Assembly: GCF_020687765.1 (NCBI RefSeq)
Contig: NZ_JAJEWJ010000003.1
Coordinates: 124,001-188,000 of the forward strand
DNA length: 64,000 bases
Source of the DNA: Sphingobacterium sp. FBM7-1
Lineage (GTDB): Bacteria; Bacteroidota; Bacteroidia; Sphingobacteriales; Sphingobacteriaceae
Reading direction: 5' to 3'
A program made the position numbers and the translations under genes. This document shows, piece after piece, positions 32,460 to 40,321 of the stretch (its first letter is position 1; each line of letters begins with the position of its first letter). The notes beneath the pieces were generated by a model. That model was not told the DNA's origin, did no database searches, and saw nothing but the letters and a program-made list of their open reading frames with translations.

Positions 32460-32892
32460 ATGCTACGTAACATTCCTTTAACGAAAGCCAAAACAAACTC
32501 TAAGACGATGCTTTTTAACCTTAAATCAATCGTGCCCGCGTTCAAGTTAAACACGTTCGCGATTTTTGTGTTTGTCGCCGCCGCAGTTTGGTTGGACATT
32601 TTACAACTTTCGCCTGTGTTTGTTGTGAATCTGGCTGTAGACGATGTCTCTTTGTTACACTTTGGAGCAAAAATGGATGAATACGCGAAAAACACGGGTG
32701 TGCACGCAGAATTTCCGACCATGTCTGCTAAAAAAGTTAACTACTTTGATAAATTTCGGTTTGAAGTTAAAGCAGACGCGTCTATGTTTGGCATAAACTC
32801 GTCCGCTTCCGGCAAAATTTTGTTTGTGTTTGTTACGCAAATGTCCGTGTTTGCTGTTAATTTGTTTGTGCTCACACCCATGTTACGTAGCA
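32460..32892 (+). other. Segment bounded by a 13-bp inverted repeat, open on plus strand
   Basis: It is bounded by TGCTACGTAACAT (32461-32473) and ATGTTACGTAGCA (32880-32892), perfect inverted copies. The plus frame that contains the 63-bp repeats stays open through it, from about 32133 to 32897, and encodes a hydrophobic stretch (FAIFVFVAAAVWLDILQ). Base composition flips: the repeats are rich in AAC/AAAC on the plus strand, while 32560-32880 is rich in TTTGTGTTTG, so the second half resembles a decayed reverse complement of the first. I recognise no protein family here. Confidence 0.5.
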
Positions 32893-32923
32893 AATAAATA
32901 AAAAAAGATCTCTGTTTTACGGA

Positions 32924-34195
32924 TTAATCAATCCACTCAAAACCCGTATATGGAACTAAAACCTCGGGTATACGTATACCTTTTTCGGTTTGGTTGTTTT
33001 CGAGAATAGACGCTACAATCCGCGGTAATGCCAATGCAGATCCATTTAAGGTATGCGCTAGTTGCATCTTGCCCTGTTCGTTTTTGAAACGTACTTTCAG
33101 GCGGTTCGCTTGATAGGTTTCAAAGTTGGATACGGAAGAAACCTCTAACCAACGTTGCTGAGCCGCGCTGAATACCTCCATATCGTAGGTTAACGCCGAA
33201 GTAAAGCCCATATCGCCGCCGCATAAACGCAATACGCGATATGGCAGTTCCAATTGCTGCAACAAGCCCTGAATATATTGACTCATCTCTTCCAATACTT
33301 CGTAGGATCTATCCGGATGAACAAGCTGCACGGTTTCTACTTTGTCGAATTGGTGTAATCTATTCAAACCACGCACGTGTGCGCCGTAAGAACCTGCCTC
33401 CCGACGGAAACAAGGGGTATATGCACAGTGCTTGATAGGAAACTGCTCCTCTTTTACAATGGTATCGCGGTATAGGTTCGTTACGGGAACTTCGGCCGTT
33501 GGGATCAGATAAAAATCATCACCGCCAACATGGTACATCTGCCCTTCTTTATCCGGTAGTTGTCCGGTTGCGAAAGCTGAAGCCTCGTTCACCAAAATTG
33601 GTACTTGCACTTCATCATATCCCGCCGCTGCGGCCTGATCTAAAAAGAAATTGATTAAGGCACGTTGCAGACGCGCTCCCTTTCCTTTATAGACAGGGAA
33701 ACCTGCTCCCGAAACTTTCACGCCTAGTTCTAAATCAACGATATCATATTTACTTAGCAGGTCCCAATGTGGTAGTGCGTCTGCTGTCAGTGCCGGAATG
33801 GCACCGTGTTCTAATACAACTTCGTTATCCTCCGCCGAAACACCTACGGGTACCGAAGCATGCGGCAGATTGGGCAACTGCACGATCTTATCCTGCAAGC
33901 TACGCTCGATTTCCCCCAACTTATCGGTAAGTGCTTTCACTTCTTCTTTATATCCGCTTGATTTTGCCTTGATGACTTCGGCTTCTTCTCGCTTTCCTTG
34001 GCGCATCAAATCTCCGATTTGTTTGGCCGCAGTATTCGCTTCGGCAGCGAGCGCGTCCGATTCGTTCTGAATTTTACGTCGCGACTCATCCAACTGAATA
34101 ACTTCGTCAACTAATTCTACTGCTTTAAAATTCTTTACTGCCAATCGTTCGAGGACCGCATCCCGGTTTTCACGGATATAATTTATCTGTAGCAT
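32924..34195 (-). CDS. serS: Seryl-tRNA synthetase
   Basis: 423 residues from the ATG at 34195, the standard length. A longer open frame extends upstream, but its sequence does not belong to the family. The enzyme charges tRNA-Ser with serine in the cytosol. Residues ~28-105 form the N-terminal coiled coil that grips the tRNA long arm. Motif 2 is FRREAGSYGAHVRGLNRLHQF and motif 3 is NGSALALPRIVASILENN, placing it in class II. The conserved start MLQINYIRENRDAVLERL fixes the initiation site. It is convergent with the repeat tract and separated from the next gene by a 340-bp AT-rich gap. Confidence 0.97.
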   Translation of the reverse strand: MLQINYIRENRDAVLERLAVKNFKAVELVDEVIQLDESRRKIQNESDALAAEANTAAKQIGDLMRQGKREEAEVIKAKSSGYKEEVKALTDKLGEIERSLQDKIVQLPNLPHASVPVGVSAEDNEVVLEHGAIPALTADALPHWDLLSKYDIVDLELGVKVSGAGFPVYKGKGARLQRALINFFLDQAAAAGYDEVQVPILVNEASAFATGQLPDKEGQMYHVGGDDFYLIPTAEVPVTNLYRDTIVKEEQFPIKHCAYTPCFRREAGSYGAHVRGLNRLHQFDKVETVQLVHPDRSYEVLEEMSQYIQGLLQQLELPYRVLRLCGGDMGFTSALTYDMEVFSAAQQRWLEVSSVSNFETYQANRLKVRFKNEQGKMQLAHTLNGSALALPRIVASILENNQTEKGIRIPEVLVPYTGFEWID

Positions 34196-34245
34196 AAATA
34201 AATAAGTAATTATAGAAGAGCAAAGATAACAAGTGTTGACTGGGA

Positions 34246-34310
34246 TTTCTTTTTTTCCCGCAAAAAAAGAAACAAAACAGCTCGTCCCCTCGCATATTGG
34301 AGATAAGGTG
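34246..34310. repeat. T/A-tract hairpin plus partial palindrome element
   Basis: TTTCTTTTTTT/AAAAAAAGAAA with a CCCGC loop (34246-34272), followed by CCTCGCATATTGGAGATAAGG. The latter resembles the first arm and centre of the dispersed palindrome at 30998. The rest of 34196-34505 is AT-rich and shows nothing else. Confidence 0.5.
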
Positions 34311-34505
34311 ACATTTATTGTTAAAAAGAGGATTATACAATCCAAACCTCCGTTTTTAAACAAAATACTAATAAAACAACCGGAACATTAAAATTTTATC
34401 ATAAAAAATTTTGATTTATTAAAAATATCTTATAATTTAGAGGTATTACAAAACATATTAACAATTATTTGATATAGATGTTATATAGAGTTCACACATC
34501 GCTGG

Positions 34506-34513
34506 TATGTTTG
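34506..34513 (+). promoter_or_regulatory. Candidate promoter of the 31-codon ORF
   Basis: TATGTTTG fits the Bacteroidota -7 consensus TAnnTTTG and lies 23 bp before the ATG. No good TTTG -33 is found at the usual distance, so the call is tentative. Confidence 0.4.
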
Positions 34514-34535
34514 TAATATAAATTAAAAATAAAGT

Positions 34536-34631
34536 ATGTTAAAAGATTTAGAATTTTTCGAACAAGACATCTACCCGGACTTATTGGAGTTCGCGTACGA
34601 TGGCGACGACTTCATCGATTTTGAAGACTAA
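34536..34631 (+). CDS. Very acidic 31-residue small protein
   Basis: MLKDLEFFEQDIYPDLLEF continues to AYDGDDFIDFED. Of the 31 residues, 12 are Asp or Glu and one is Lys. It has no signal peptide or cysteine. A TAnnTTTG element is upstream, and a strong intrinsic terminator begins one base after the stop. This compact promoter-ORF-terminator layout is the main reason to call it a gene rather than chance. I know no function. It lies alone between serS and rsmI. It could act on a basic partner, or the transcript itself could be a small RNA. Confidence 0.5.
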   Translation: MLKDLEFFEQDIYPDLLEFAYDGDDFIDFED

Positions 34632-34632
34632 T

Positions 34633-34661
34633 CCCCCTCACCCCGAGGGGGATATTTTTTT
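34633..34661 (+). terminator. Intrinsic terminator of the small ORF
   Basis: CCCCCTC/GAGGGGG stem with a 5-nt loop, followed within three bases by a run of seven T. It is the clearest rho-independent terminator in the window. Confidence 0.85.
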
Positions 34662-34698
34662 ATAACTTATCCCTCGCAACTATTTCTTACCTTTGGTC

Positions 34699-35364
34699 AT
34701 GCTATATCTCGTCCCTACGCCTATTGGTAATCTGGAAGATATGACCTTTCGGGCTATACGTGTTTTGAAAGAGGCCGACATTATCTTGGCGGAGGATACC
34801 CGCACAAGTGCTCCCCTACTCAAACATTTTGGTATTGAAAAGAAAATCTTCGCGCATCATCAGCATAATGAACATAAGGCCGTAACCGAAATCATCCGGT
34901 TTTTAAAAGAAGGACAGCAGATCGCCTTGATTTCTGATGCAGGAACACCGGCGATCTCGGATCCAGGGTTTTTATTGGTAAGGGAAGCGATTAAGGCGGG
35001 ATTGGAGGTACAGTGTCTACCCGGTGCAACGGCCTTCGTTCCGGCATTGGTCAATTCGGGCCTACCGAACGACAGATTCTGTTTCGAGGGGTTTCTTCCT
35101 GTAAAAAAGGGGCGACAAACGCGGCTCAAACAACTCGCTGAAGAAAAACGTACGATGATTTTTTACGAATCGCCTCATCGTATCCTAAAAACGATAAGCG
35201 AGTTGATGGAATATTTTGGTGAAGACCGGGAGGCTTCTATTTCACGGGAACTTAGTAAATTGTACGAAGAAACGGTAAGGGGAACACTGGCAACGTTAAA
35301 ATTACATTTTGAGGAACATCCTATTAAAGGAGAATTTGTATTTTGTGTAGCAGGTAGAACATAA
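34699..35364 (+). CDS. rsmI: 16S rRNA (cytidine-1402-2'-O)-methyltransferase
   Basis: 221 residues from the ATG at 34699. A TTG two codons earlier is possible but unnecessary. The enzyme methylates C1402 of 16S rRNA with SAM, together with RsmH. Family motifs are LVPTPIGNLEDMTFRAI at the start, ILAEDTRTS, LISDAGTPAISDPGF and GFLPVKKGR, and MIFYESPHRI is the conserved central strand. The protein is shorter than the ~280 residues of E. coli, as is usual in Bacteroidota, which lack the C-terminal extension. The PH-SHOCT gene starts 3 bp after the stop, so the two and lnt are probably one operon. Confidence 0.93.
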   Translation: MLYLVPTPIGNLEDMTFRAIRVLKEADIILAEDTRTSAPLLKHFGIEKKIFAHHQHNEHKAVTEIIRFLKEGQQIALISDAGTPAISDPGFLLVREAIKAGLEVQCLPGATAFVPALVNSGLPNDRFCFEGFLPVKKGRQTRLKQLAEEKRTMIFYESPHRILKTISELMEYFGEDREASISRELSKLYEETVRGTLATLKLHFEEHPIKGEFVFCVAGRT

Positions 35365-35367
35365 ATT

Positions 35368-36027
35368 ATGCGTATAGAGAAATTTATCCAGGACGGACAG
35401 GACGCCAAAGTGGTGGAAAGAATCCATGATAAAATCGTCGACATGTTGACGGCAGGCGAATACATACAGTATATTTCGCTACAGAAGAAACCGGCAGTAA
35501 CCTTGTTACCGGACAGCATCGCGATTAGCAATAAACGAATATTCCTTTGCGAGTTTACAAAGCTGGGCCTCGCTACTAATTTTGAAATTTTTTCTTGGAC
35601 GGATATTAAAGATATCGCGTTTAAAGAGGAAATATTCGGATCGAAAGTAACGGTTATACCGCTCGCGGGCGAAAACCTGACCATCGATTATATCCCCAAA
35701 GTACAGGCACGTAAATTATACCAGCTGATTAAAACCGCTTTGGAGAACCCTTCCGGCGAAAAGAAGGAAGAACCGACTCCCGTGCCTACGGAACCCAAAA
35801 TTACCGAGCAAGTTGCACCACCCGTGGTACAGCCGCCGGTTACACCGGTGCCGCCTATGCCTACCGTTTCGGTTCCGGAAGTTACGCCGACAGGCGAGGG
35901 TAACAAAATGGTGGAAGATGATGAGCTGACGCAGAAATTGCAGAAACTCAAATCACTTTACGACCGGCAGCTGATTACGCAAGCTGAATACGAAAACAAA
36001 AAATCAGAACTGTTAGCACAACTTTAA
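35368..36027 (+). CDS. PH-like domain protein with C-terminal SHOCT motif
   Basis: 219 residues, cytosolic. The N-terminal ~125 residues fit the bacterial PH-like fold (MLTAGEYIQYISLQKKP, ISNKRIFLCEF, FSWTDIKDIAFKEEIFGSKV, and a final helix IPKVQARKLYQLIKTAL). A Pro/Thr/Val-rich linker (about 130-180) follows. The C-terminus has LTQKLQKLKSLYDRQLITQ and AEYENKKSELLAQL, the short SHOCT helix pair often found at ends of oligomerising proteins. The function is unknown. It is three bases after rsmI and four before lnt. Confidence 0.8.
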   Translation: MRIEKFIQDGQDAKVVERIHDKIVDMLTAGEYIQYISLQKKPAVTLLPDSIAISNKRIFLCEFTKLGLATNFEIFSWTDIKDIAFKEEIFGSKVTVIPLAGENLTIDYIPKVQARKLYQLIKTALENPSGEKKEEPTPVPTEPKITEQVAPPVVQPPVTPVPPMPTVSVPEVTPTGEGNKMVEDDELTQKLQKLKSLYDRQLITQAEYENKKSELLAQL

Positions 36028-36030
36028 GGA

Positions 36031-37638
36031 GTGAAAAATCATTATTTTTTAGCATTTCTAAGTGCGGTTATTTTATGGCTGGCTTGGCCGCCGATACCTT
36101 ATAGCAGCCCATCGCTCTTCGTTGGTTTCGTCCCGCTACTTTTTGCAATCGAACAGGTCATTCGGGGAGATTATTCCGGAAAAGGTAAAAAGATTTTTTG
36201 GCTCGCTTTCTTCACCGGATTTGTATGGAATACCGCCTCTATCTATTGGGTATATCATGCGATGAACGCTTATTTGCCTTCCTACGTATCCTTACTCATT
36301 TCGCTCATTCCTTTCGGACTAGCCCCTCTCCTGATGGGATTGGTCTTTCGGCTATATTATCAGTTTCGCAAGAAAATGGCGATTGGCTACAGTTTTATCG
36401 GGCTCGTATCTTTTTGGCTGGGCTACGAATTTCTGCACCAGTGGTGGGATTTGGCCTTTCCCTGGATGACATTAGGAAACGGTTTTGCTAATTTCCACCA
36501 ACTAATCCAGTGGTATAGCTTTACGGGGGTCTTTGGGGGCACCATATGGATCTGGGTAGTTAATCTCCTGGTATTCTTACTCGTCTGGCAATCTCGCGAA
36601 AAAATAGCGGTGTTCAGCAGCAAAAAACTGTCATTCGCGATAGCCGCTACGCTGGTTATTCCGGCTATGGTTTCGGTTATTCAGTATAGCTCTTATGAGG
36701 AACACACCAACCCATCGGAAGTTGTTGTGGTACAACCGAATATCGACCCGTATGGAAAATTTGGTTTTATTCCGGCATCCGAACAGTTGACTACTTTATT
36801 GGAGTTGTCAGCAGGGGTTGCGAAACCCAACACGGAGTTTTTTATCTGGCCGGAAACCGCGCTTTCTTCGGACCGGGGTGGTATTGATGAAGAACAGTTT
36901 CGGGCGTACCCGGCCTACGAGCGGGTAACCGATTTTCTGGACGATTATAAAAATGGTAATGTGCTTTCGGGCATCGAAAGCTATCAAATTTATAATTACG
37001 CCAAAACGGTTACAGCGCGCGACTACGGAAACGGTGTGTTTCTGGATCCTTTTAATGCGGCGGTTTTGATCGACCAATCCAGTAAATTACAGTTCTACCA
37101 CAAGTCTAAATTGGTTCCCGGTGTGGAACAGTTACCTTTTGGGAATGCATTAAGCTTTATGAAACCGCTTTTCGCTCACTTCGGTGGATCTACGGGCGGG
37201 TATGGTAGCCAGCCGGAACCATCGGTATTCTATTCGCAAAGTGGTATAGGCGCAGCTCCGGTTATTTGCTACGAATCCATCTGGGGTGATTATGTGGCGG
37301 AATATATCCGGAAAGGCGCACAGTTCATCGCTATTGTAACCAACGATGGCTGGTGGGGCAATACTTCCGGGAAAGACCAGCACCTACTCTACGCCAAATT
37401 ACGCGCTATTGAGAATCGTCGTTGGGTAGCACGCTCGGCTAATACGGGCATATCTGGTTTTATTAACCAACGCGGAGACATTGTTCAACAAACCAGCTGG
37501 TGGACGCCTGCTGCCCTATCGCAGGAAATCAACCTCAACGAGGAACTTACTTTTTATACCAAATACGGTGATTTAGTTTTGTTTCTGGCATTAGCTGGTG
37601 GCTTGTTTTCTGGGTATCTGCTTTTTAGAAGAAATTAA
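36031..37638 (+). CDS. lnt: Apolipoprotein N-acyltransferase
   Basis: 535 residues, GTG start. It adds the third acyl chain to the N-terminal cysteine of lipoproteins in the inner membrane, so it should serve the many lipoproteins of this window. The N-terminal half has about six to seven membrane segments. The C-terminal half is a nitrilase domain with FIWPETALSS (catalytic Glu), YHKSKLVPGVEQLPFG (catalytic Lys) and APVICYESIWGDYV (catalytic Cys). IVTNDGWWGNTSGKDQH is a family landmark. A last membrane segment closes the protein. GTG at 36031 with AAGGA upstream fits well. Confidence 0.95.
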   Translation: MKNHYFLAFLSAVILWLAWPPIPYSSPSLFVGFVPLLFAIEQVIRGDYSGKGKKIFWLAFFTGFVWNTASIYWVYHAMNAYLPSYVSLLISLIPFGLAPLLMGLVFRLYYQFRKKMAIGYSFIGLVSFWLGYEFLHQWWDLAFPWMTLGNGFANFHQLIQWYSFTGVFGGTIWIWVVNLLVFLLVWQSREKIAVFSSKKLSFAIAATLVIPAMVSVIQYSSYEEHTNPSEVVVVQPNIDPYGKFGFIPASEQLTTLLELSAGVAKPNTEFFIWPETALSSDRGGIDEEQFRAYPAYERVTDFLDDYKNGNVLSGIESYQIYNYAKTVTARDYGNGVFLDPFNAAVLIDQSSKLQFYHKSKLVPGVEQLPFGNALSFMKPLFAHFGGSTGGYGSQPEPSVFYSQSGIGAAPVICYESIWGDYVAEYIRKGAQFIAIVTNDGWWGNTSGKDQHLLYAKLRAIENRRWVARSANTGISGFINQRGDIVQQTSWWTPAALSQEINLNEELTFYTKYGDLVLFLALAGGLFSGYLLFRRN

Positions 37639-37652
37639 ATGTGCTGTGTTTC

Positions 37653-38045
37653 CGTCATTGCGAGGAACGAAGCAATCTGGAAAACCTAAAAAACATTGTA
37701 TATGAAAAAAGGAGGATGCGTTTATATCATGACGAATAGTCGCTGTACAGTACTATATACTGGTGTGACATCAGACTTGCAGTCCCGGATGTATCAACAT
37801 CTTCATCGAACTTATTCCAATGCATTTACAAGCAGATATAAAATATATAAACTCGTTTACTATAATTTCTTTTCAAATATTGAAGAAGCAATTGCTGAAG
37901 AAAAGAGATTAAAGGGAGGAAGTAGAGTGCAGAAAATAACATTGATTGAAGAGCTCAACCCTAATTGGGAAGACCTATACGAGAAAGAAGTAAAATTGTG
38001 GTAATGAAAACATAGATTGCTTCGTCGTACCTCCTCGCAATGACG
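37653..38045. mobile_element. GIY-YIG gene unit bounded by imperfect inverted repeats
   Basis: Left arm CGTCATTGCGAGGA through AGCAATCT (37653-37678) and right arm AGATTGCTTCGTCG through CGCAATGACG (38014-38045) are inverted copies. They differ by one 6-base block. They enclose only the GIY-YIG gene. Repeats of this CGTCATTGCGAGG type are common and dispersed in many bacterial genomes. I infer that gene plus arms form a mobile unit. No target duplication is obvious. Confidence 0.55.
37702..38004 (+). CDS. GIY-YIG nuclease-like small protein
   Basis: 100 residues. CVYIMTNSRCTVLYTGVTSDL is the GIY-YIG core (YIM...YTG form), followed by SRMYQHLHR with the catalytic-type Arg, and EEAIAEEKRLKG with the metal-binding Glu. 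This is the stand-alone single-domain type and not the UvrC endonuclease, which is far longer. The activity is probably DNA strand cutting. The ATG at 37702 is preferred over the TTG at 37696. The gene is the only content between the inverted repeats and is likely to be selfish or repeat-associated. Confidence 0.85.
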   Translation: MKKGGCVYIMTNSRCTVLYTGVTSDLQSRMYQHLHRTYSNAFTSRYKIYKLVYYNFFSNIEEAIAEEKRLKGGSRVQKITLIEELNPNWEDLYEKEVKLW

Positions 38046-38104
38046 ACTGTCAGAGCTAGCAAAAAACTTTTACGCGATTGCACCATCCCTCTTTAACATC
38101 AAAG

Positions 38105-38178
38105 GTCGCATCCGAATGTTTTACAACTGTACAAACTCATCCTTAGTAGTCCCCTCCATGTAAAACATTCGAAGCGAC
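38105..38178. repeat. Dispersed palindrome, copy 2
   Basis: Arms GTCGCATCCGAATGTTTTAC and TGTAAAACATTCGAAGCGAC. The centre AAACTCATCCTTAGTAGT is the reverse complement of the centre of copy 1, so this copy is inverted relative to it. It lies before the cysteine desulfurase gene, and the T/A tract TTCTTTTTTCTAAAAAAAGT follows. Confidence 0.75.
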
Positions 38179-38232
38179 AATTTTTCGGTTCTTTTTTCTA
38201 AAAAAAGTACACATAATACGTACTTTTGCTGC

Positions 38233-39369
38233 ATGCAAGTATATTTTGATAACGCCGCTACCACGCCTTTGGATCCCGAGGTCATACAAATCATGACGGA
38301 GACGATGCAAGAACATTTTGGTAACCCATCTTCCATCCATGCGCATGGCCGCCAGGCGAAAACGATCGTCGAAAAGGCGCGGAAAACAGTAGCGGGCTTG
38401 TTAAAAGCTTCTCCTTCGGAAATTTTCTTTACTTCGGGTGGAACGGAGGCCGATAACATGGCGATCGTCCGGTCTATTATGGATCTGGGCATCACGCACG
38501 CTATTACATCGCCGCTGGAACACCATGCGGTACTACACACCTTGGAGGAGATGGCACAAGGCGATCGGATACAGCTGGATTTTGTTCGTGTAGATGCCCA
38601 AGGACAGGTGGACCTGGAGCACTTACAAACTTTGCTCTCCAAAAATCCCCGCACTTTTGTGTCGTTGATGCATGCCAACAATGAAATTAGTACACTGACG
38701 GATATTCATAAAGTTTCGGAAATATGCCAGGCATTTGATGCTGTTTTCCATTCGGATACGGTGCAGACGATGGGCCATTATGTACATGACCTCTCGACTT
38801 TGCAGATCGATTTCCTAACGGGTGCAGCGCATAAATTTCACGGACCAAAGGGTGTGGGTTTTATCTACATCAACGGAAAAAACAAAATCCGTCCGCTACT
38901 TTATGGTGGTGCGCAAGAACGCAATATGCGTGGCGGAACGGAAAATGTGTATGGTATTGTGGGGCTGGCGAAGGCGCTGGAGCTGTGTTACCAGCACATG
39001 GACGAGCACCGAATCCACATTCAGGGTCTGAAAGATTACATGCGGGCAGCGTTGTTAGAAAATATTCCGGGGATTACCTTTAACGGAAATACGGGCGCTG
39101 AGGATTCGCTCTACACTGTTTTAAATGTATCGCTCCCCTGTACTGAAATAGCGGATATGTTGCTGTTTAGTTTGGATATTGCGGGTATTTCCGCTTCCGG
39201 CGGCAGTGCATGTAGCTCGGGTTCACAACTGGGTAGTCATGTATTGGAGGCGTTAGGAGCTGATCCTGACCGTCCGTCGGTCCGTTTCTCGTTTAGCAAA
39301 TATAACACGACCGAAGAGATCGATTTTGTGGTTAACAAGCTAAAGGAAATTTGTGAGTCGCAGGGGTAA
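38233..39369 (+). CDS. Cysteine desulfurase (NifS/IscS family)
   Basis: 378 residues. This PLP enzyme takes sulfur from cysteine as a persulfide for Fe-S clusters or tRNA thiolation. The sequence shows VYFDNAATTPLDPEV, GNPSSIHAHGRQ, FTSGGTEADNMAI, the MHANNEIST strand, TGAAHKFHGPKGVGF with the PLP lysine, and SGGSACSSGSQ with the catalytic Cys. The short loop around that Cys fits the IscS/NifS group rather than SufS. No isc or nif partners are next to it, so I give no gene symbol. It begins 54 bp after the palindrome. Confidence 0.93.
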   Translation: MQVYFDNAATTPLDPEVIQIMTETMQEHFGNPSSIHAHGRQAKTIVEKARKTVAGLLKASPSEIFFTSGGTEADNMAIVRSIMDLGITHAITSPLEHHAVLHTLEEMAQGDRIQLDFVRVDAQGQVDLEHLQTLLSKNPRTFVSLMHANNEISTLTDIHKVSEICQAFDAVFHSDTVQTMGHYVHDLSTLQIDFLTGAAHKFHGPKGVGFIYINGKNKIRPLLYGGAQERNMRGGTENVYGIVGLAKALELCYQHMDEHRIHIQGLKDYMRAALLENIPGITFNGNTGAEDSLYTVLNVSLPCTEIADMLLFSLDIAGISASGGSACSSGSQLGSHVLEALGADPDRPSVRFSFSKYNTTEEIDFVVNKLKEICESQG

Positions 39370-39384
39370 GGCAGCTTCAGGCAA

Positions 39385-39801
39385 TCAATTGGCAAAACGC
39401 AGCACATAGCGCTCAGCCAATTCGCCTTTTATTTCTTTACCCGACAGATCGAGCTGCCTTAGCTGTTCGGGTTCTACTTTGTATTTATAGTCGAGTCCCT
39501 CTAAATTGAGTTCGCCGTCTCGCAGTTCCCATTTTCCGGTTTTAGAAAAAGTCTGGTTGCTTTTCCCGAGGTATATATATTCCAGCGTATAGGCTTTATC
39601 GGTGGCCAGCGTTAAGGAGGTAGATATGGCATCGCAATCTGTACAAGGCAATTTGCCCCTATAGGTGCCGACCAAACGGCTCTCCGTAAGTTTTCCCACT
39701 TTGTTGTTTTCGATATTGGCATTGGTCCGATTGTTCACACAACTGATAATAATGAACGAACCCGAAAACAATAACCCACATATAAAAACAACCAAACGCA
39801 T
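39385..39801 (-). CDS. NlpE-like lipoprotein
   Basis: 138 residues from the ATG at 39801. Signal RLVVFICGLLFSGSFIIISC with a lipidated Cys. The mature domain begins GTYRGKLPCTDCDAISTSL, the NlpE N-terminal signature with its C-x-x-C pair. Then come beta-strands (AYTLEYIYLGK, TGKWELRDGELNL) and the closing YVLRFA. NlpE proteins bind copper or report on envelope stress. Here only the N-terminal barrel is present, as is normal in Bacteroidota. It is convergent with the cysteine desulfurase gene, 15 bp apart. Confidence 0.85.
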   Translation of the reverse strand: MRLVVFICGLLFSGSFIIISCVNNRTNANIENNKVGKLTESRLVGTYRGKLPCTDCDAISTSLTLATDKAYTLEYIYLGKSNQTFSKTGKWELRDGELNLEGLDYKYKVEPEQLRQLDLSGKEIKGELAERYVLRFAN

Positions 39802-39870
39802 GATATCAAATTTCCGTAAGGAGAACAAAAAAGATACCACAAAGTGCCTGTGGTGCTATATTTAACATTT

Positions 39871-40209
39871 TCAGTCGTCCCAGTCATCCTCATCCAGACC
39901 TCTCGCCATATTGTAGGCTCCGGAAAGTTCGTTGTAAGCATGGCGGTTTCGTTGCTGCTGTGCTACCTCCATTCCGGCTTGATAGATATACAGCGCCTCT
40001 TCTTTTTTGCCCTGCGCTTCCAAAAATTTAGCGAAATGGTAATAGGTCCCTACATATTCGGGATGATGGAGCTGCAAATCCTGAAAACCGGCCAATGTCT
40101 TTTCCGCATCACCACTCTTATTATACTCCATCGTAATGGCGTATTTCAAAAAAGGATCGTTGGGATTCTCTTTTAAAAACGCTTGTAATTCTTCTAATCT
40201 GTTACCCAT
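39871..40209 (-). CDS. Small TPR protein
   Basis: 112 residues from the ATG at 40209. The longer frame upstream contains no conserved residues. It has three helical-hairpin repeats: RLEELQAFLKENPNDPF/LKYAITMEYNKSGDAEK, LAGFQDLQLHHPEYVGTYYH/FAKFLEAQGKKEEALYIYQ, and a last helix with a DEDDWDD tail. It has no signal peptide, so it is cytosolic and probably a protein-interaction adaptor. It is divergent from the BFN-family gene across a 113-bp gap with a T/A hairpin. The exact partner is unknown. Confidence 0.75.
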   Translation of the reverse strand: MGNRLEELQAFLKENPNDPFLKYAITMEYNKSGDAEKTLAGFQDLQLHHPEYVGTYYHFAKFLEAQGKKEEALYIYQAGMEVAQQQRNRHAYNELSGAYNMARGLDEDDWDD

Positions 40210-40261
40210 AGCAAAACAAAAGTAAAAATTTTCGGGAGATGTTTCGGCGATGAGTTTTTTG

Positions 40262-40290
40262 ATTACTTTTTTTGACGTGAAAAAAGTAAT
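40262..40290. terminator. Symmetric T/A-tract hairpin
   Basis: ATTACTTTTTTT/AAAAAAGTAAT with a short loop, between two divergent genes, where a terminator is not expected. It belongs to the same family as the hairpins at 31212 and 46033, so it is probably a dispersed repeat rather than a dedicated terminator. Confidence 0.45.
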
Positions 40291-40321
40291 ATATATGTTT
40301 GTAGTATAGATAGGCTTAAGG

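Noticed and set aside
31914..32722. Minus-strand open frames of 124 and 145 codons in the repeat tract
   Set aside because: Their residues are mostly Val/Cys/Leu/Ala or Ser/Thr-rich by-products of the repeated DNA. They match no family, and the plus strand is open at the same place.
32067..32892. CRISPR array
   Set aside because: There is no constant repeat alternating with unique spacers, no 23-47 bp repeat unit, and no cas genes.
37702..38004. UvrC fragment
   Set aside because: The protein has only the GIY-YIG domain and lacks the UVR, RNase H-like and HhH regions. It is the normal stand-alone family.
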